A stretch of 64,000 nucleotides of DNA from Vitis vinifera (Eukaryota; Streptophyta; Magnoliopsida; Vitales; Vitaceae), in assembly GCF_030704535.1 (NCBI RefSeq), contig NC_081810.1, forward strand, positions 3,939,501 to 4,003,500. The letters are read 5' to 3'. Numbering within the stretch: the stretch's first letter is position 1; the number at the start of each line of letters is the position of its first letter. A program made the translations under genes and the position numbers. Positions 13,701 through 25,600 of this stretch are shown in pieces. The notes beneath the pieces were generated by a model that worked only from the letters and a program-made list of their open reading frames with translations, was not told where the DNA came from and did no database searches.

Positions 13701-16700
13701 TTAGTTTAATACAAAAATATAATCATAAGCTCCTTAAAAATTGAGAATGTGAACAATGGTCATGTCAACAGTCTACCAGCATGGTGTATATGCATTGCAA
13801 GATCACACAGATCTCCCGACAAAGATTGGAAAAGCTGAAAGATCTAATGGGATGATAATGAGATCTTTTTTTTTTTTTTTCTGTACAATATCCCTCTTAT
13901 GCCTAATTATGGTCAAATTATCATGTTTGCAGGTAATGCAAGCGGCTGCTAAACTTGGTATTTCTATTACAATCAGTCAAGTGGGAAGTGATTTGCCTAC
14001 TACTGGAACTCCTGCTACTGTGTCTCCAATCGATAGGACTAAGGAATGGCAACCAACATTTACTCTTGATGAAGATGGGCTTCTTCATCAATTACGTGCA
14101 ACTCTTGTGCAGGCTCTTGATGTTTCCTTGCGTAAGCTGCTCCACCACTACTATTGTATACATATTTTTTGATAGGACTATTGTATGCATATTAAACTTA
14201 CTGGATTGATTTTGTGATGGATCTTTGTGGTGGATTTCATGTGTTTATTGTCATCATTTGCAGCAAAGTTGTCCAACATACAACAATCACCTCAGCAGAA
14301 TCCAATGATTCCTATCATGCAAGAGTGTGTGGATGCCATCACCGAGCACCAAAGGCTTCATGCATTGATGAAAGGAGAGTGGGTTAAAGGTTTGCTGCCA
14401 CAAAGCAGTGTTCGGGAAGATTATACTGTACAACGGATCCGGGGTAATTAGAATCTAATCTTGCATTATATGCTTATCATTTATCGCCTACTTTAGATTT
14501 CCTCTTCTCATTTGAAAATAATTATTTTAGTGAAATAGACATTAAGGCAACCATTAGGTGGCGCCTTGTTGGCATCTAGAAAAATATAAACTCAAATATT
14601 TAATGACTTAAAATGATTTAATATGGATTTTGCTGAATTTGTAGATGCAAAACTTAGTTCTTAATACTTATTTTAAAAATCAAGGCTGTTTGGTAAAATC
14701 AACCTAAAAGCTTTTAAAACTATTAAATTTAATATATTTACACTTATTAATGTTAAGTAATAAGGTTATGGGAGAGAAATAAGGGATGAAAGGTTTGGGC
14801 CAGTTTTAGTATTGTTGCTACTTCTAGAAAAATCACTTTTAGCTATGTTAAAAGAAAAATTAGTTGTGACAAGAAATAGTTGGGTGCTGGGTAAATTACC
14901 GTTTCAAAGGTCCTATGAGTTTTAAAACTAAGATATAAGTGTCTAGTAAACTAGATTATTAACTTATTGTTTACATATACAATGATCAAAATAGGGATGT
15001 TAAAAATTTAAATACTTCTTTAGTTTGATATAAAAGTCAACATTTAATTTAATAAATTATTATATTATTAAAATGTAATTATTGTTTTATTTTTAAAAAG
15101 TTCTCATTTCTCTATTTTGACTGAATTCAAGTGAAAGCATTCATAATTGTATTTTATTTTTTTTATTTTTTTGCCTTTTATAATAAGTAGCATAAAATCA
15201 AAATACTAGTAGAAAAGGTTTTAGAATAGAAGAGAATGAGAGAAAAAATGTAAAGAAATTGTAGAAGGAAATTAATGGAAGATACAATAGTCAATTTAAA
15301 ATAATAGTTTGACAATTATCTACATCTCAGGGTTAAAGATTAACCTGGACAAAAGTATGGTCATTCCGGTAGGGGAGGTGGAAGGGGTGCATGAGATGGC
15401 TGCTGAAATAGGGTGTAGGGTGGGACAGCTGCCTGCTGCTTATTTGGGGGCCTCTTGGGGCGTCTAATAGGGCCTCTTCCGCGTGGGATGGGGTGGAGGA
15501 GAAAGTGAGGAGGAGGCTTGCCCTTTGGAAACGCCAATATTTGTCCAAAGGAGGGAGAATCACTCTTATAAAGAGTACGCTGACCAGCATTCCCTTGTAT
15601 CAAATGTCGTTGTTCCGTATGCCAAAATCAGTGGCAAGAAGACTTGAAAAGCTTCAAAGAGATTTTTTGTGGGGAGGAGCCAATGGGGGGAACAAAGCAC
15701 ACTTAGTCAAATGGGAGGTGGTGTGCGTGGATAAAGAAAAGGGAGGGTTGGGGTTAAGGAAGCTTGTTTGTTTGAACAAAGCTCTTCTAGGCAAATGGAT
15801 TTGGAGGTTTGTGCGTGCTAAGGAGGAGCTTTGGAAAAAAGTGCTTGAGGCAAAGTATGGGCAAGAGGACTTTGGGTGGAGGACAAGGAAGGCAAATGGG
15901 GTGTTTGAAGTTGGAGTTTGGAAGGAGATCTTGAAGGAGTCCACTTGGTGTTGGGAAAATATGGTGTTCAAGGTGGGAAAAGGCAATAAAATAAGGTTTT
16001 GGACAGATCCTTGGTGCGGGAATAATGTGCTGTCCCAAGGCTTCCCGGACCTCTTTTCCATGGCTGCCCAAACGAATGTCACTATGGAGGAATCTTGGGA
16101 TCAGAATTTGGGTCAAGGAGGGTGGAATTTAAGGCTTTTAAGGGACTTTAATGATTGGGAGTTGGGTATGGTGGGCAATTTGTTAGTTGAGTTGAGGGAG
16201 TATAGAGTAACTTTGGAGGAAGACTCGGTGTTTTGGAAGGAAGGAGAGGACGGGCTGTTTAAAGTCAAGAAAGCGTACAGTGTGTTGGCAAATACTGAAG
16301 GAGCTGAATTCCCTTATAGCAATGTTTGGGTGGACAGAGTTCCAACCAAAATTGTTTTTTTTGCTTGGGAAGCTGCTTGGGGGAAGGTCCTCACTTTGGA
16401 TAGGCTGTAGAGAAGAGGGTGGCAATTCCCTAACCGTTGTTTCTTGTGTGGGCGTGAAGAGGAAACGATCAATCATATTTTAATTCATTGTACAGTGGTA
16501 AAAGGGTTGTGGGATATCATTCTTGTGTTGTGTTGTGTTCAGTGGGTCTTTCCAGAATCTGTAAAGGAGGTTCTATGTAGCTAGAAGGGCTCTTTTGTGG
16601 GGAAAAAAAAGAAAAAATTGTGGAAGTCCATTCTGCTATACATTTTTTGGACAATATGGAAGGAGAGGAATAGACTAGCTTTTAAGGGGGGGTGTTAGCA

Positions 16701-19700
16701 TTTCAGAAGTTAAAAACTTCGTTTGTGTACAATATTTGAGGTTGGGCTAAAGTGTACATTGATATGGAGTCGAATTCCCCAATAGGATTCTTAGAGTGGT
16801 TAGCCTCCAATTAGGGGTTGGGTTGTTTTGTTTGTTGGTTGAGAGGTCATAGTCGCCTCGTATACTCCCTATATGCTTTGCAGCTTTTTAGCCTTCTTTA
16901 ATATATGTGCTTGCTTATCAAAAAAAAATTATCTACATTCACTTCCTTTTGCTTCTTTCCAAGCTTGAGGCTCCTTTCACTAGACTTAGGACTTCTTCAA
17001 CCAAAATTACCCAATCTTCTTACACTTGGATTCAAGGTTCCAATGGACCTTTACAAGCTTCAAGTGATCCCTTACACATAATCAAATCTTCCTCACATAA
17101 GGTACAATACAATTATAAAAAAAAAAAAAAAAAAAAAGAAAGAAAAAAAAAAAGGGAAAAAGAAAAAATGCTAGAAGTGCAGTAAATGAGGTTTGTAAGT
17201 TTGGGGGTAGGTGTGCTCAAGAGATTGAATGGAAGCTCTTAAATTAATAATGTGAATGATTTTCAAGAGTTGGTAACATCATAAATGAGTTTAAACAACT
17301 TTAAATAGGAGTTCTAAGCTAAAACTAGTCTTCGGGCACAAGTTATAGCTCAGTTGGTCAATCGGGCAGTCAACCATGCACTATCTGTTATGGAGTTGCA
17401 AAGTGACTGTTGGAGGTGAGTGGTCAACTGGTTATGGTAATGGTCAATTGGTTGGTTCCTCAATTGGTTGAGATTCACCTCAATTGGTACCAAGATTGGA
17501 AGCCACTTCCCAGCCAACCTTCACACCCTTGCTCAATTAGGTAGCCCCTTGATTTTTCCAGTGTTGACATTTTTGAAAATTTAAGCTCTAAATAGTCAAG
17601 GGGCTGGCTAGATAAAACTGCAAAACAATTTTTGAAATCCAATTAAATGACACTTCCGATTAGTTGTCTTGAATCGAGCTTTGACCATCTCATCTGAAAA
17701 CCAATTAGTGTTCAGTGAGGGTAGGCCAAACTTTTTATGATAGTCAACATCACATCCCTTGGGCCTGTTCTAAGAGTCATCATTTGGGTGACTGATCCCC
17801 GGGCTTAAGAGCGGCATCGTTGCACCCTAACAATCCCTCCCTTAACAGGACACTCCCTTGACTTGAACTCATGACCCTTGGCCCTAATAATAATTCTTGG
17901 ATCAAGCTTCAACCATCTCATCTAAAAACCAATTGGTGTTCAATGAGGGTAGGTCAAATCTTTTATAGCATTCAACATCACACCCCTCAGGCCTGTTGTA
18001 AGAGCCATCATTTGAGTGACTCACCCCCGGGCTTAAGAGTAGCATTGTTGCACCCCAACATTGTGGTTTTCATCTAGTCTCATTTCATCCAATTTTAAAG
18101 AATCTTAGAACAAATTTAAGGGATAATTGGTTGATATGTTTTAAGAAAACTGAAGTGCAAGGTGATTTATAAAATATATATGTTACCCATCAGGGTGCTC
18201 AGTTGGTTAGGACAAATGTTAGGATGTGTGGTAGAGGTGCACGGTCCAAGGTTCAAAGCCCTGGATTATGCAGTGCTGGTTGTAGTGGGTGTGGTCATTA
18301 CCCCAAGGTTTGGTTCCCCATGGAGAGTTTGAGGGGCTTAGTCATGGAAGGTTCCTTAGTTATAAAAAAATAATAAAAAAATAAAAAATAAATATATATG
18401 TAATCCTAATTTAGCACACCTCGACGACCGCACATGTATTAAGACCTAAGAAAAAAAATCGACTTGAAGCTCTTCCTTGGTGCATGGTCTTGTGTCCTTG
18501 GCTTGATTTGATTTTTTAAAAGATTGATTGCCAATTATATAACCTGCTTAAACAAAACTCAAGCACATAATTAAATGTTTATCTTTTGTTTTGTGATCAT
18601 TAAAATTCATGATGGGAAACCTTTGGCTAACACATTTTACCTGCTTCTCCAAACTGCTGCCAAAGCAGGTCAAATTCTCTGATAGTCACTTTTTAATTTT
18701 TCACCAACATATTTGTTGTAAACCAAAGTGATTTTGAGGCCCTACAATCAATTGCAAACGGCACCTTAATATTGTGGTAGAGAGTTGAGAGGATCCAAGA
18801 GTTTGAACAGATGAAGGCACAAACTATTTTGGATTGGAAAAAACCTAGTTTTTTTTTCAAAATTATCACTTTAATTTAATTTTAACTTCAAGTAGTATTA
18901 TTAAATATTGTACGGAACATATGCTTATTGACTTTAATTAGGTTATTAAATCATTAAATCATATTAAGTGATTAGATTGTTTTGCCAAATGTTCCCTTAG
19001 TGTATGCAATTTAACCTTGGTTTGCCCACTTGTGGAATTTCACAGAGCTTGCTGATGGAACCTGCTTGAAGAATTATGAGTATCTCGGAAATGGAGAGGT
19101 TTATGACAAAAGGAACAAGAAGTGGACTCTTGAGCTTCCTACTGATTCTCACTTGCTCTTATATCTATTCTGTGCTTTCCTAGAACACCCTAAGTGGACA
19201 CTGCACATGGATCCTACATCTTTTATTGGAGCACAGTCTACCAAAAATCCCTTATTCTTGGGAGTTTTGCCTCCAAAGGAAAGGTTTCCCGAGAAGTACA
19301 TAGCTGTCACATCTGGTGTTCCTTCTACTCTACACCCAGGAGCTAGTATACTGGTTGTCGGAAGGCAAAGCCCTCCAATCTTTGCCTTGTACTGGGATAA
19401 GAAGCTGCAGTTCTCTCTTCAGGTAGGTGGTGGTTGATGATAAATAATATATTATGTGATTGCACTGGGTGTTTCTAATGCTGGTTATTAGATTACCATT
19501 AATATTTTTATCTGGAACCAAGGCAAAAATAATACATATCCATTGCTTCTTGAAATGTTTGAGCATGATTGAAATAAATGAAACTACAAGGCCGTAGTCC
19601 TGACATGTAAAAGCTACACCAATTAAAATGATGGCTAATGGTATATAATAATTATGCGTTTGCATTGGGATTGAAATAAATGAAATCTATTAGGGAGCAT

Positions 19701-21044
19701 AGAACTCAATATATGTGTTGTAATTTCTTAGCTAGCATGTGCTCAGCTCAACAAGGCCATAATCCTGACACGTAACTACACCAATTAAATTGAGGGAACT
19801 TTTGTTAATGTGATATATATAAGCACATTAAAAAATTGTGCAAAATTATGATGATATTTCAGTGGTTCGTTAGCAAGATCTTGGAGGATAAAATGTGTTG
19901 GACTATTAATTTTCATAAAAGCTTAAGCTTATAGGATTTGGATGTAGATCAATACACTTTAGCACCTTCCCTCATATGCGGGTCTCATATATCTGCACGT
20001 GGAGAGACACACAAGCCCATTGGCAAACAACAACAATCAACCTCTTTTGGCTTACATGTGAGCTTAATAAATTGAAGAAATAAATAAATATTATGCGGTG
20101 AGGCTCGGACACATGAACTCCTGTTAAGAGAGGTTTTGATACCATATTGAATTACCAATTTTCTAAAAAGTTCAAACTTTTTTGAAAAATTAGTTGTCTA
20201 ATATGGCATTAGAGCCTTATTTGGTGGAAGGTCAAGTGTTCAAACCTTACCACTCTATGTTTATTTACTCAATTTATTAAAGCTCACGTGTAAGCCCAAG
20301 AATGAAGGTTACATGTGAGATAGGGTGTTAGACTGTGTGATATAGACAATATCATACAAGTTTTAAGTTTTTAGGAAAATTGATAGTTTTAACATGATGA
20401 ATGTCATAGGCAATATGAGAATGCTTGCCATTTAGGTTGGAATAAAAAAAATGTCAATTTATTTGTGACTAAAGAATTGTGACAACTTCAATTAATAAGG
20501 AGCTGCACTTTGAGTGGGTATGAAGTTCCAAAAACGAGAGGAGGATAAGGCACAACTAGTGCGGTTTCTAATCAACCTATATAATGGATATTTCATTACT
20601 GATCATCCATTATATTAAAGTGATATAAATGTCAATCTTCGTCTTCTCTGCTATGATGCTTCTTTTCCTGGGCTCATGCTCATTTGGGCACTTAGAATTC
20701 AATTAAACAAAGCCTTAATTCCAACTACTCAGGTTAACCACAAAATCAAGTTTTGCTATTCAGCTCTATTTAGACACTTTTTGGCCATATGTTCAAGTAT
20801 TATTGTCTTTGCTCTATATGTTTGCAAAATATCTATGTGCTTTATATGATTGCAGACACACAAGGTGAGTTTTAGTAGTAACATTTGGATCTTTGTTTTT
20901 CAGGGAAGAACTGCACTATGGGATTCCATCTTAATTCTGTGCCACAGGATTAAGTACGGCTATGGGGGAATCATCCGGGGCATGCATCTTGGTTCTTCTG
21001 CTCTGTGCATCCTCCCAGTTCTTGATTCAGAAAGTGAAGATTGA
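10707..21044 (+). CDS. TMEM209 / CYB561_N-domain membrane protein
   Basis: Seven coding exons: 10707-10891, 12061-12116, 12229-13145, 13933-14131, 14264-14443, 19046-19422, 20904-21044. They total 2055 bp (684 aa plus stop), all GT-AG and in phase. The product matches the plant 'cytochrome b561, amino-terminal' family (CYB561_N), orthologous to animal TMEM209, a nuclear-envelope protein; plant function is not settled. Two N-terminal membrane segments are visible, STFLSIFLVSTASAFAFLGF (~res 40-62) and VVGLVFVGTISALFKAIYL (~res 89-107). A long Ser/Pro-rich linker follows (~res 120-320), then the conserved C-terminal region with WTLELPTDSHLLLYLFCAFL, NPLFLGVLPPKERFPEKYIA, ALYWDKKLQFSLQGRTALWD and a final LPVLDSESED. 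Intron 5 (14444-19045) is 4.6 kb because of inserted retroelements. The name 'cytochrome b561' is historical; no haem ligands are evident. Confidence 0.93.
15326..16926 (+). mobile_element. 5'-truncated L1-type LINE with target-site duplication
   Basis: Located in intron 5 of the TMEM209-like gene, same orientation. The 12-bp aattatctacat lies at 15314-15325 and again at 16927-16938, directly after a terminal A run and the 3' end cttgcttatcaaaaaaaa. This is the signature of target-primed reverse transcription. The body keeps only the end of the reverse transcriptase: GLKINLDKS near the 5' break, then GGRITLIKSTLTSIPLYQMS and KLQRDFLWGG, followed by the zf-RVT region (FFAWEAAWGKVLTLDRL... CFLCGREEETINHILIHC). 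A stop at 16408-16410 and a frame break near 15465 make it dead. The main open frame is 15493-16410. Confidence 0.93.
17666..18060 (-). mobile_element. TRIM/SMART-like miniature LTR retroelement
   Basis: Two ~167-bp direct repeats, 17666-17832 and 17894-18060, about 80-85 percent alike by eye, flank only ~61 bp of internal DNA. Read on minus, each begins TGTT(G/A)GGGTGCAAC. The internal segment ends with a purine tract (gttaagggaggga) immediately before the second repeat, as a polypurine tract does before a 3' LTR. There is no coding capacity and I found no convincing primer-binding site. Alternative: a simple direct duplication. Confidence 0.6.
18184..18389 (+). mobile_element. tRNA-derived SINE with target-site duplication
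   Basis: The head reads gggtgctcagttggttagg (pol III A-box-like) with a B-box-like ggttcaaagccctgg about 50 bp downstream, then a tRNA-unrelated body and an A-rich tail (ttataaaaaaataataaaaa). aaatatatatgt occurs at 18172-18183 and again at 18390-18401, a 12-bp target duplication. It sits in the same intron as the LINE and TRIM-like element. Confidence 0.8.
19896..20394. repeat. ~500-bp foldback (long imperfect inverted repeat)
   Basis: The left arm (19896-~20175) and right arm (~20185-20394, reverse complement) align end to end. Ends: tgttggactattaattttca against tgttaaaactatcaattttc. Middle: ggcttacatgtgagctt against ggcttacacgtgagctt. Near the hinge: tgataccatattga against taatgccatattag. 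The hinge side of each arm resembles an LTR end followed by a TGGTATCAGAGC-type primer-binding site. The structure may therefore be two small retroelement ends joined head to head, or a MITE. It lies in intron 6 of the TMEM209-like gene. Confidence 0.75.
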
Positions 21045-22330
21045 GAACTCACACGTCATCCCACTTTTGTGGTTTTGCTTGTACTAGCCGTTTTGGTGCA
21101 GAAATCAGCGAGGGTGGACTTGGACCAGACCAATGTGTTCATCAAATCATGCGGCATACCCTGATGCAGAAGATTCTTGTCAGGTATAGGAAGGCTGCTT
21201 TCAGATTTTGTACCTGAAAAAATAGATCATTGTTAGAGATACTCCTTTTACTGCTGATAGATGATTGACACTGGACTTGGGGGAGTCTGGTTTTTAAACT
21301 TTGGAGAAAAAGTACAGTTCCCCTCCTTGTACTTTTGAGGCAAGTAACTAGATTGAAACAATTGACTTGTTCAATTCGCATTATTGCTAACATGTGAAAC
21401 CAAGGTGCCTTTTGGTGGATTATTCCAAGTTATAAGATGAACAAAGGCCCATTGCTGATTTGCTATGCTGACGCATCCAATGACATTGCATATAAGTGAG
21501 GGGTATTTGTTTTGTGGGTGTACGTGGGTAGGGATGGTATTCCCTGTTGTTGAATCATGTTGGTATTGTGTTAAAATTTAAGCACTTGATTCAATATGCA
21601 AATTCAAACACAAATAATAATGGAGTTAAAAACATGAATCCAAAACATCGTCTAATTTTTTAATATCTATCTTTCATCAAACACTTTTTGGATAACAAGT
21701 GCAACGATGAAAAATGTTAGAATGATTTTATATTGTCATGGAAGTTATTTTATCTCATTCATTTTAATTAAATGTTTTTTAATATTATTAATCTTTCAAT
21801 ATGACATATTTATAATTTAATTCATCTATTTATTTAAAATTAAATTTTAAATGAGTCAAATATGAGTTAAATATATTATAATTATTATAAAATTAATGAA
21901 AATAATTATTAAATATGTTAAATTTATATTAGTAGATTAATCTAAAAAAACCTATTTATTAATCCAAATACAATTATACTCGAGAGAATTGCATATGATA
22001 TGGTTGAATATGGATACTTGAAAAATATCATGCTTTTGAGTTATAAAAAATTATGGTGCATGTTTTCAAAAACTATTTTTTATTCTTTAATTTAAAAACA
22101 TTTTTTAAAAACAAATTTAAAAAAAAATGATAAAATGAACTTATGATTTTTTTTTTCTTTTTAAAGTTGGCGAAAATAATTTATGATTATTTATTTCATT
22201 TTGTTTTTAAAAATTATTTTTTAAAAATAACAATCAAACAATTTTTTATTTTTAAAAATAAAAAAATGTTTTTAAATCCTTCGGCTAAGTAACCGATTTA
22301 ATAATTATGGGGCTGAGCTTTTCGGTATTC
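21045..22330. other. 3' region of the TMEM209-like gene and AT-rich spacer
   Basis: 21045-~21500 is the likely 3' UTR. 21550-22290 is AT-rich with poly-T and poly-A runs. No ORF, RNA gene or repeat is recognised here. Confidence 0.5.
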
Positions 22331-22611
22331 ACTGGTTACGAGACCCGGGACCAGCATACTAGTACTTGAATAACCCCCGCTGCCACCCACCCAGACAGCC
22401 AGGATCGGACCATAGGGTATCTCTCTCTGCATATACGCTCGAATCATTTTCCGAATTCTGTATTGATCTTGGATTCGCGGAGATCCTAGGCTTTTGAGTG
22501 TTTCATTTTTCTTGTTTCGTCTCTGATATCTGATTCTCTTTTTGGTCTTGATCCAGTTTTTGCAGTTGCGAAATAAGGTTTACACCTGGCGATCTGGTTT
22601 GAGTTCTCCAG

Positions 22612-25600
22612 ATGGAGGAAGATTTCGAGTTCGCTGATAAGGTTCCTCCCTCTTTTGAGCGCATGGTATGGTTTCTAACATCATTCGATTATGTATCAGT
22701 CTTCTTTTGTTTTCTTCATAGATCTGATGCGAATGTGTTATGTGGAGTCTTGATTTGGTTGTCCGGGTAAGTATAGAGGAAGAACATAAATTTTGGTTTT
22801 GAATATTTGACTTTCATTGTTTGGGATCTTGGTGTGAATTTTTGGATTGGTTTAGGTAGGTTTTTCTTTTTTCTTTGTTTTTTCCCCCGCAGATTATAAT
22901 TTATTTTGTAGTTGAATTTTTCTTAGGAGCAAACAGGGATGGATGAAATGAAAAGAGAGTCTGTTTTAGTTCATTTTTGAGACTGAATTGGTTAATGGTT
23001 AAGTTTCTTGTTCTCTGTGGACGTTTATTCCTTGGTCACGAATTCACTGGATGGTTTGAGCACATTCTCATCTGGATTAGGTGAGAAATATGTTCATCTC
23101 AACAAATACAGTTTGGATTTTGATACGGTTGCAATAGATGTAGCGAAATTGGGGGAAAGATTATTCATATAATAAAGGGGACAGAATTAGGAAAATCTGT
23201 GACAGAAGTCTTATGTTTGGAAGTTGGAGCATGGATGCCATATTTTGCTTTAAAACAGTGAAAAACAAAACCACAACTTGTGATGCAAGTGTAAGGATTC
23301 GAGGAGAGGAGAAGATCAGGCATGGATGATATGGTTTAGGGGATGTGTGACCTATATTTTTGTTTAAAAACATGCAAAATGAAGACATACTTGTGATGCT
23401 TGGTCTTTGATCCCTGGTGAAAAGATTAAGAGTAAAAAGAAAAAGGAATTTGGCATGGATATATATAGCCTACAAATTAGTATTGCTTAAATATGTGTAG
23501 CAAAATAGTTAAATTAAAATTATTTGTGTAAATTATGCCTTCAAGTTGCTTAAATTGATTTTGAGTTTTGAAGTTACCAACAATGTTGTTTTTGTAGCTA
23601 GTTAGTGATGGAATAACTTGTGTGCTCCTCATGAATATTCATTTTATTTGCTCTTTACTGTGGTGTGATAAAGATGCCTTGGTTTAGTTGAATGTTGTGC
23701 ATATATGTGTGTTTGTGCGTGTACATTTACATATATGAATTGGAGGAAGCAAAGAGGACCATGCTTTGAAAATGTCAATACAAGATCCCCAAAAAGAGTA
23801 TGAAGGATTGTAGAAAAAGGATGCTCTATTTAATAGGACCTTCTACATCCCAAGATCTGCCAGTCCAAACCTTGATTAGTATTTGGATCAAACTAGGAAT
23901 AAAGCTCATTCATCTCAAATAGCCAAGAGAAAGGGCACTGCATAAGAGACAATTGGTATGTTTGCAATGTATTTTCTAAAACAGTTTTCTATTTTTAAGA
24001 ACAAAAAAAATAGTAAAACATGTTTGATAATTAGAAAACAGAAAAAAGTTTGTTGTTCTTAAAACATAAAACAAGGTTAGTTCTTTTTTGTTGTTTTCAC
24101 TTGTTTTCTAAGGGCTGTTTTAAAAAATAATTATACAAATATGAAGAATGATTGAAAAAAAACAGAAAACAATTGTTTTTTCTTAAAAACATAAAATAAG
24201 GTATTTTTTGAAAATATATTTTAGTTGTTTTCTCAATGTTGTTTTAAAAAATAATTATACAAATATGAAAGATGATTGAAAATAAAACACTATAGATAAA
24301 AGTTATTTTTTAAAAATATTTAAAAACATAAAAAACGGGTTAAGAACATTTCAAGTTCCCAAATAAACCTTTGTTTTACAAAATATCAGAGAAAAGTTTT
24401 CAAAAACTAATTTTAAGAACTGTTTTTGAAAACTATACTTTTTGTTTTTTGACCTTCCCTTAGTTCCCTATCTCTAGTGAAAGCCTTGCTATGTTAAGCT
24501 CTTCAAGGAGAAAACAAATTAAAGATCCTTTACCAGCTGTGGAGGCAACAAAAACAGAAAGTAATGATGGTCTGGAAATCTTACTTTGGTTGAGGCAGCA
24601 TCTATTCTTAGAATTATTTTTTACCCAGGATATGTAGGAAATTTTAGTTATCTGGAAAGTGGAAACATGACCTCCTTGTCATGAAAACATGGTTTTAGTG
24701 ATCCTCTGCATTATTCATTCTGTTGTTTCTTACCATCCTCAAGATTCTGTGGATAGAATTTTTTACTTAATACTTGCCATACGATCAGCTAGTAAATTGT
24801 TCTACTTGTTCCACATTTTCTTTTATATTTAATTTTGTTAGCGTATCGTTAAAATTTTTATTTCCATGATTGAGAAACTTTTACAATTTTATTTGGGTAC
24901 TGCATCTGTTCAGGACCTCTTGGAACTGTTCATCCTGCAATTATATATCAGTCTTTCTGTGCTATCATTCTTAACATAAAATTTATTCGCAAAATGATTT
25001 TTCTTCAATGAACAGAGTAGTAAAATTGCATATTTATTCTTAACATTCTTAACATAAAATTTATGTTAAAATTTTTCTTCAATGAACAGAGTAGTAAAAT
25101 TGCAATTATATATCAGTCTTTCTGTGCTATCATTCTTAACATAAAATTTATTCGGAAAATGATTTTTCTTCAATGAACAGAGTAGTAAAATTGCATATTT
25201 TTTCTGCCGCTACCAATTTCTACCCTTGCCACCTTGCTACTGTTAGATTTGTTAGAATTTTTTTTTTCTAGCCCGCCCAAAGAAAAATCACTTCATTATT
25301 ATGATTATTGCTGCTATTGCTACTATTATTACAATTTGATCAGAAACAACAATTCATTGAGCGAGTGAGAGTACAAGCAAGGATGGAATATTTTGCAAAG
25401 CATACAAGAACTGATCAGAAGAAGAGAAACTAAATGCTAAAGGGGGCAGCAGCCACGAAAAATAATTTGGGAAGTGGAGAACAAGAAAAGCCCCATATAG
25501 GTCAAAAGCCCAAAACAAAGGCCAAGAGACAAGATGGCTAAGGAGGCATGAATTCCCCAACAAAAACCTCCAAGCTAGAAGTACCATGCTTACCCTAAGA

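Noticed and set aside
15333-16116. Several minus-strand open frames of 80-142 aa
   Set aside because: Antisense shadows of the LINE reverse-transcriptase frame, which alone carries recognisable motifs.
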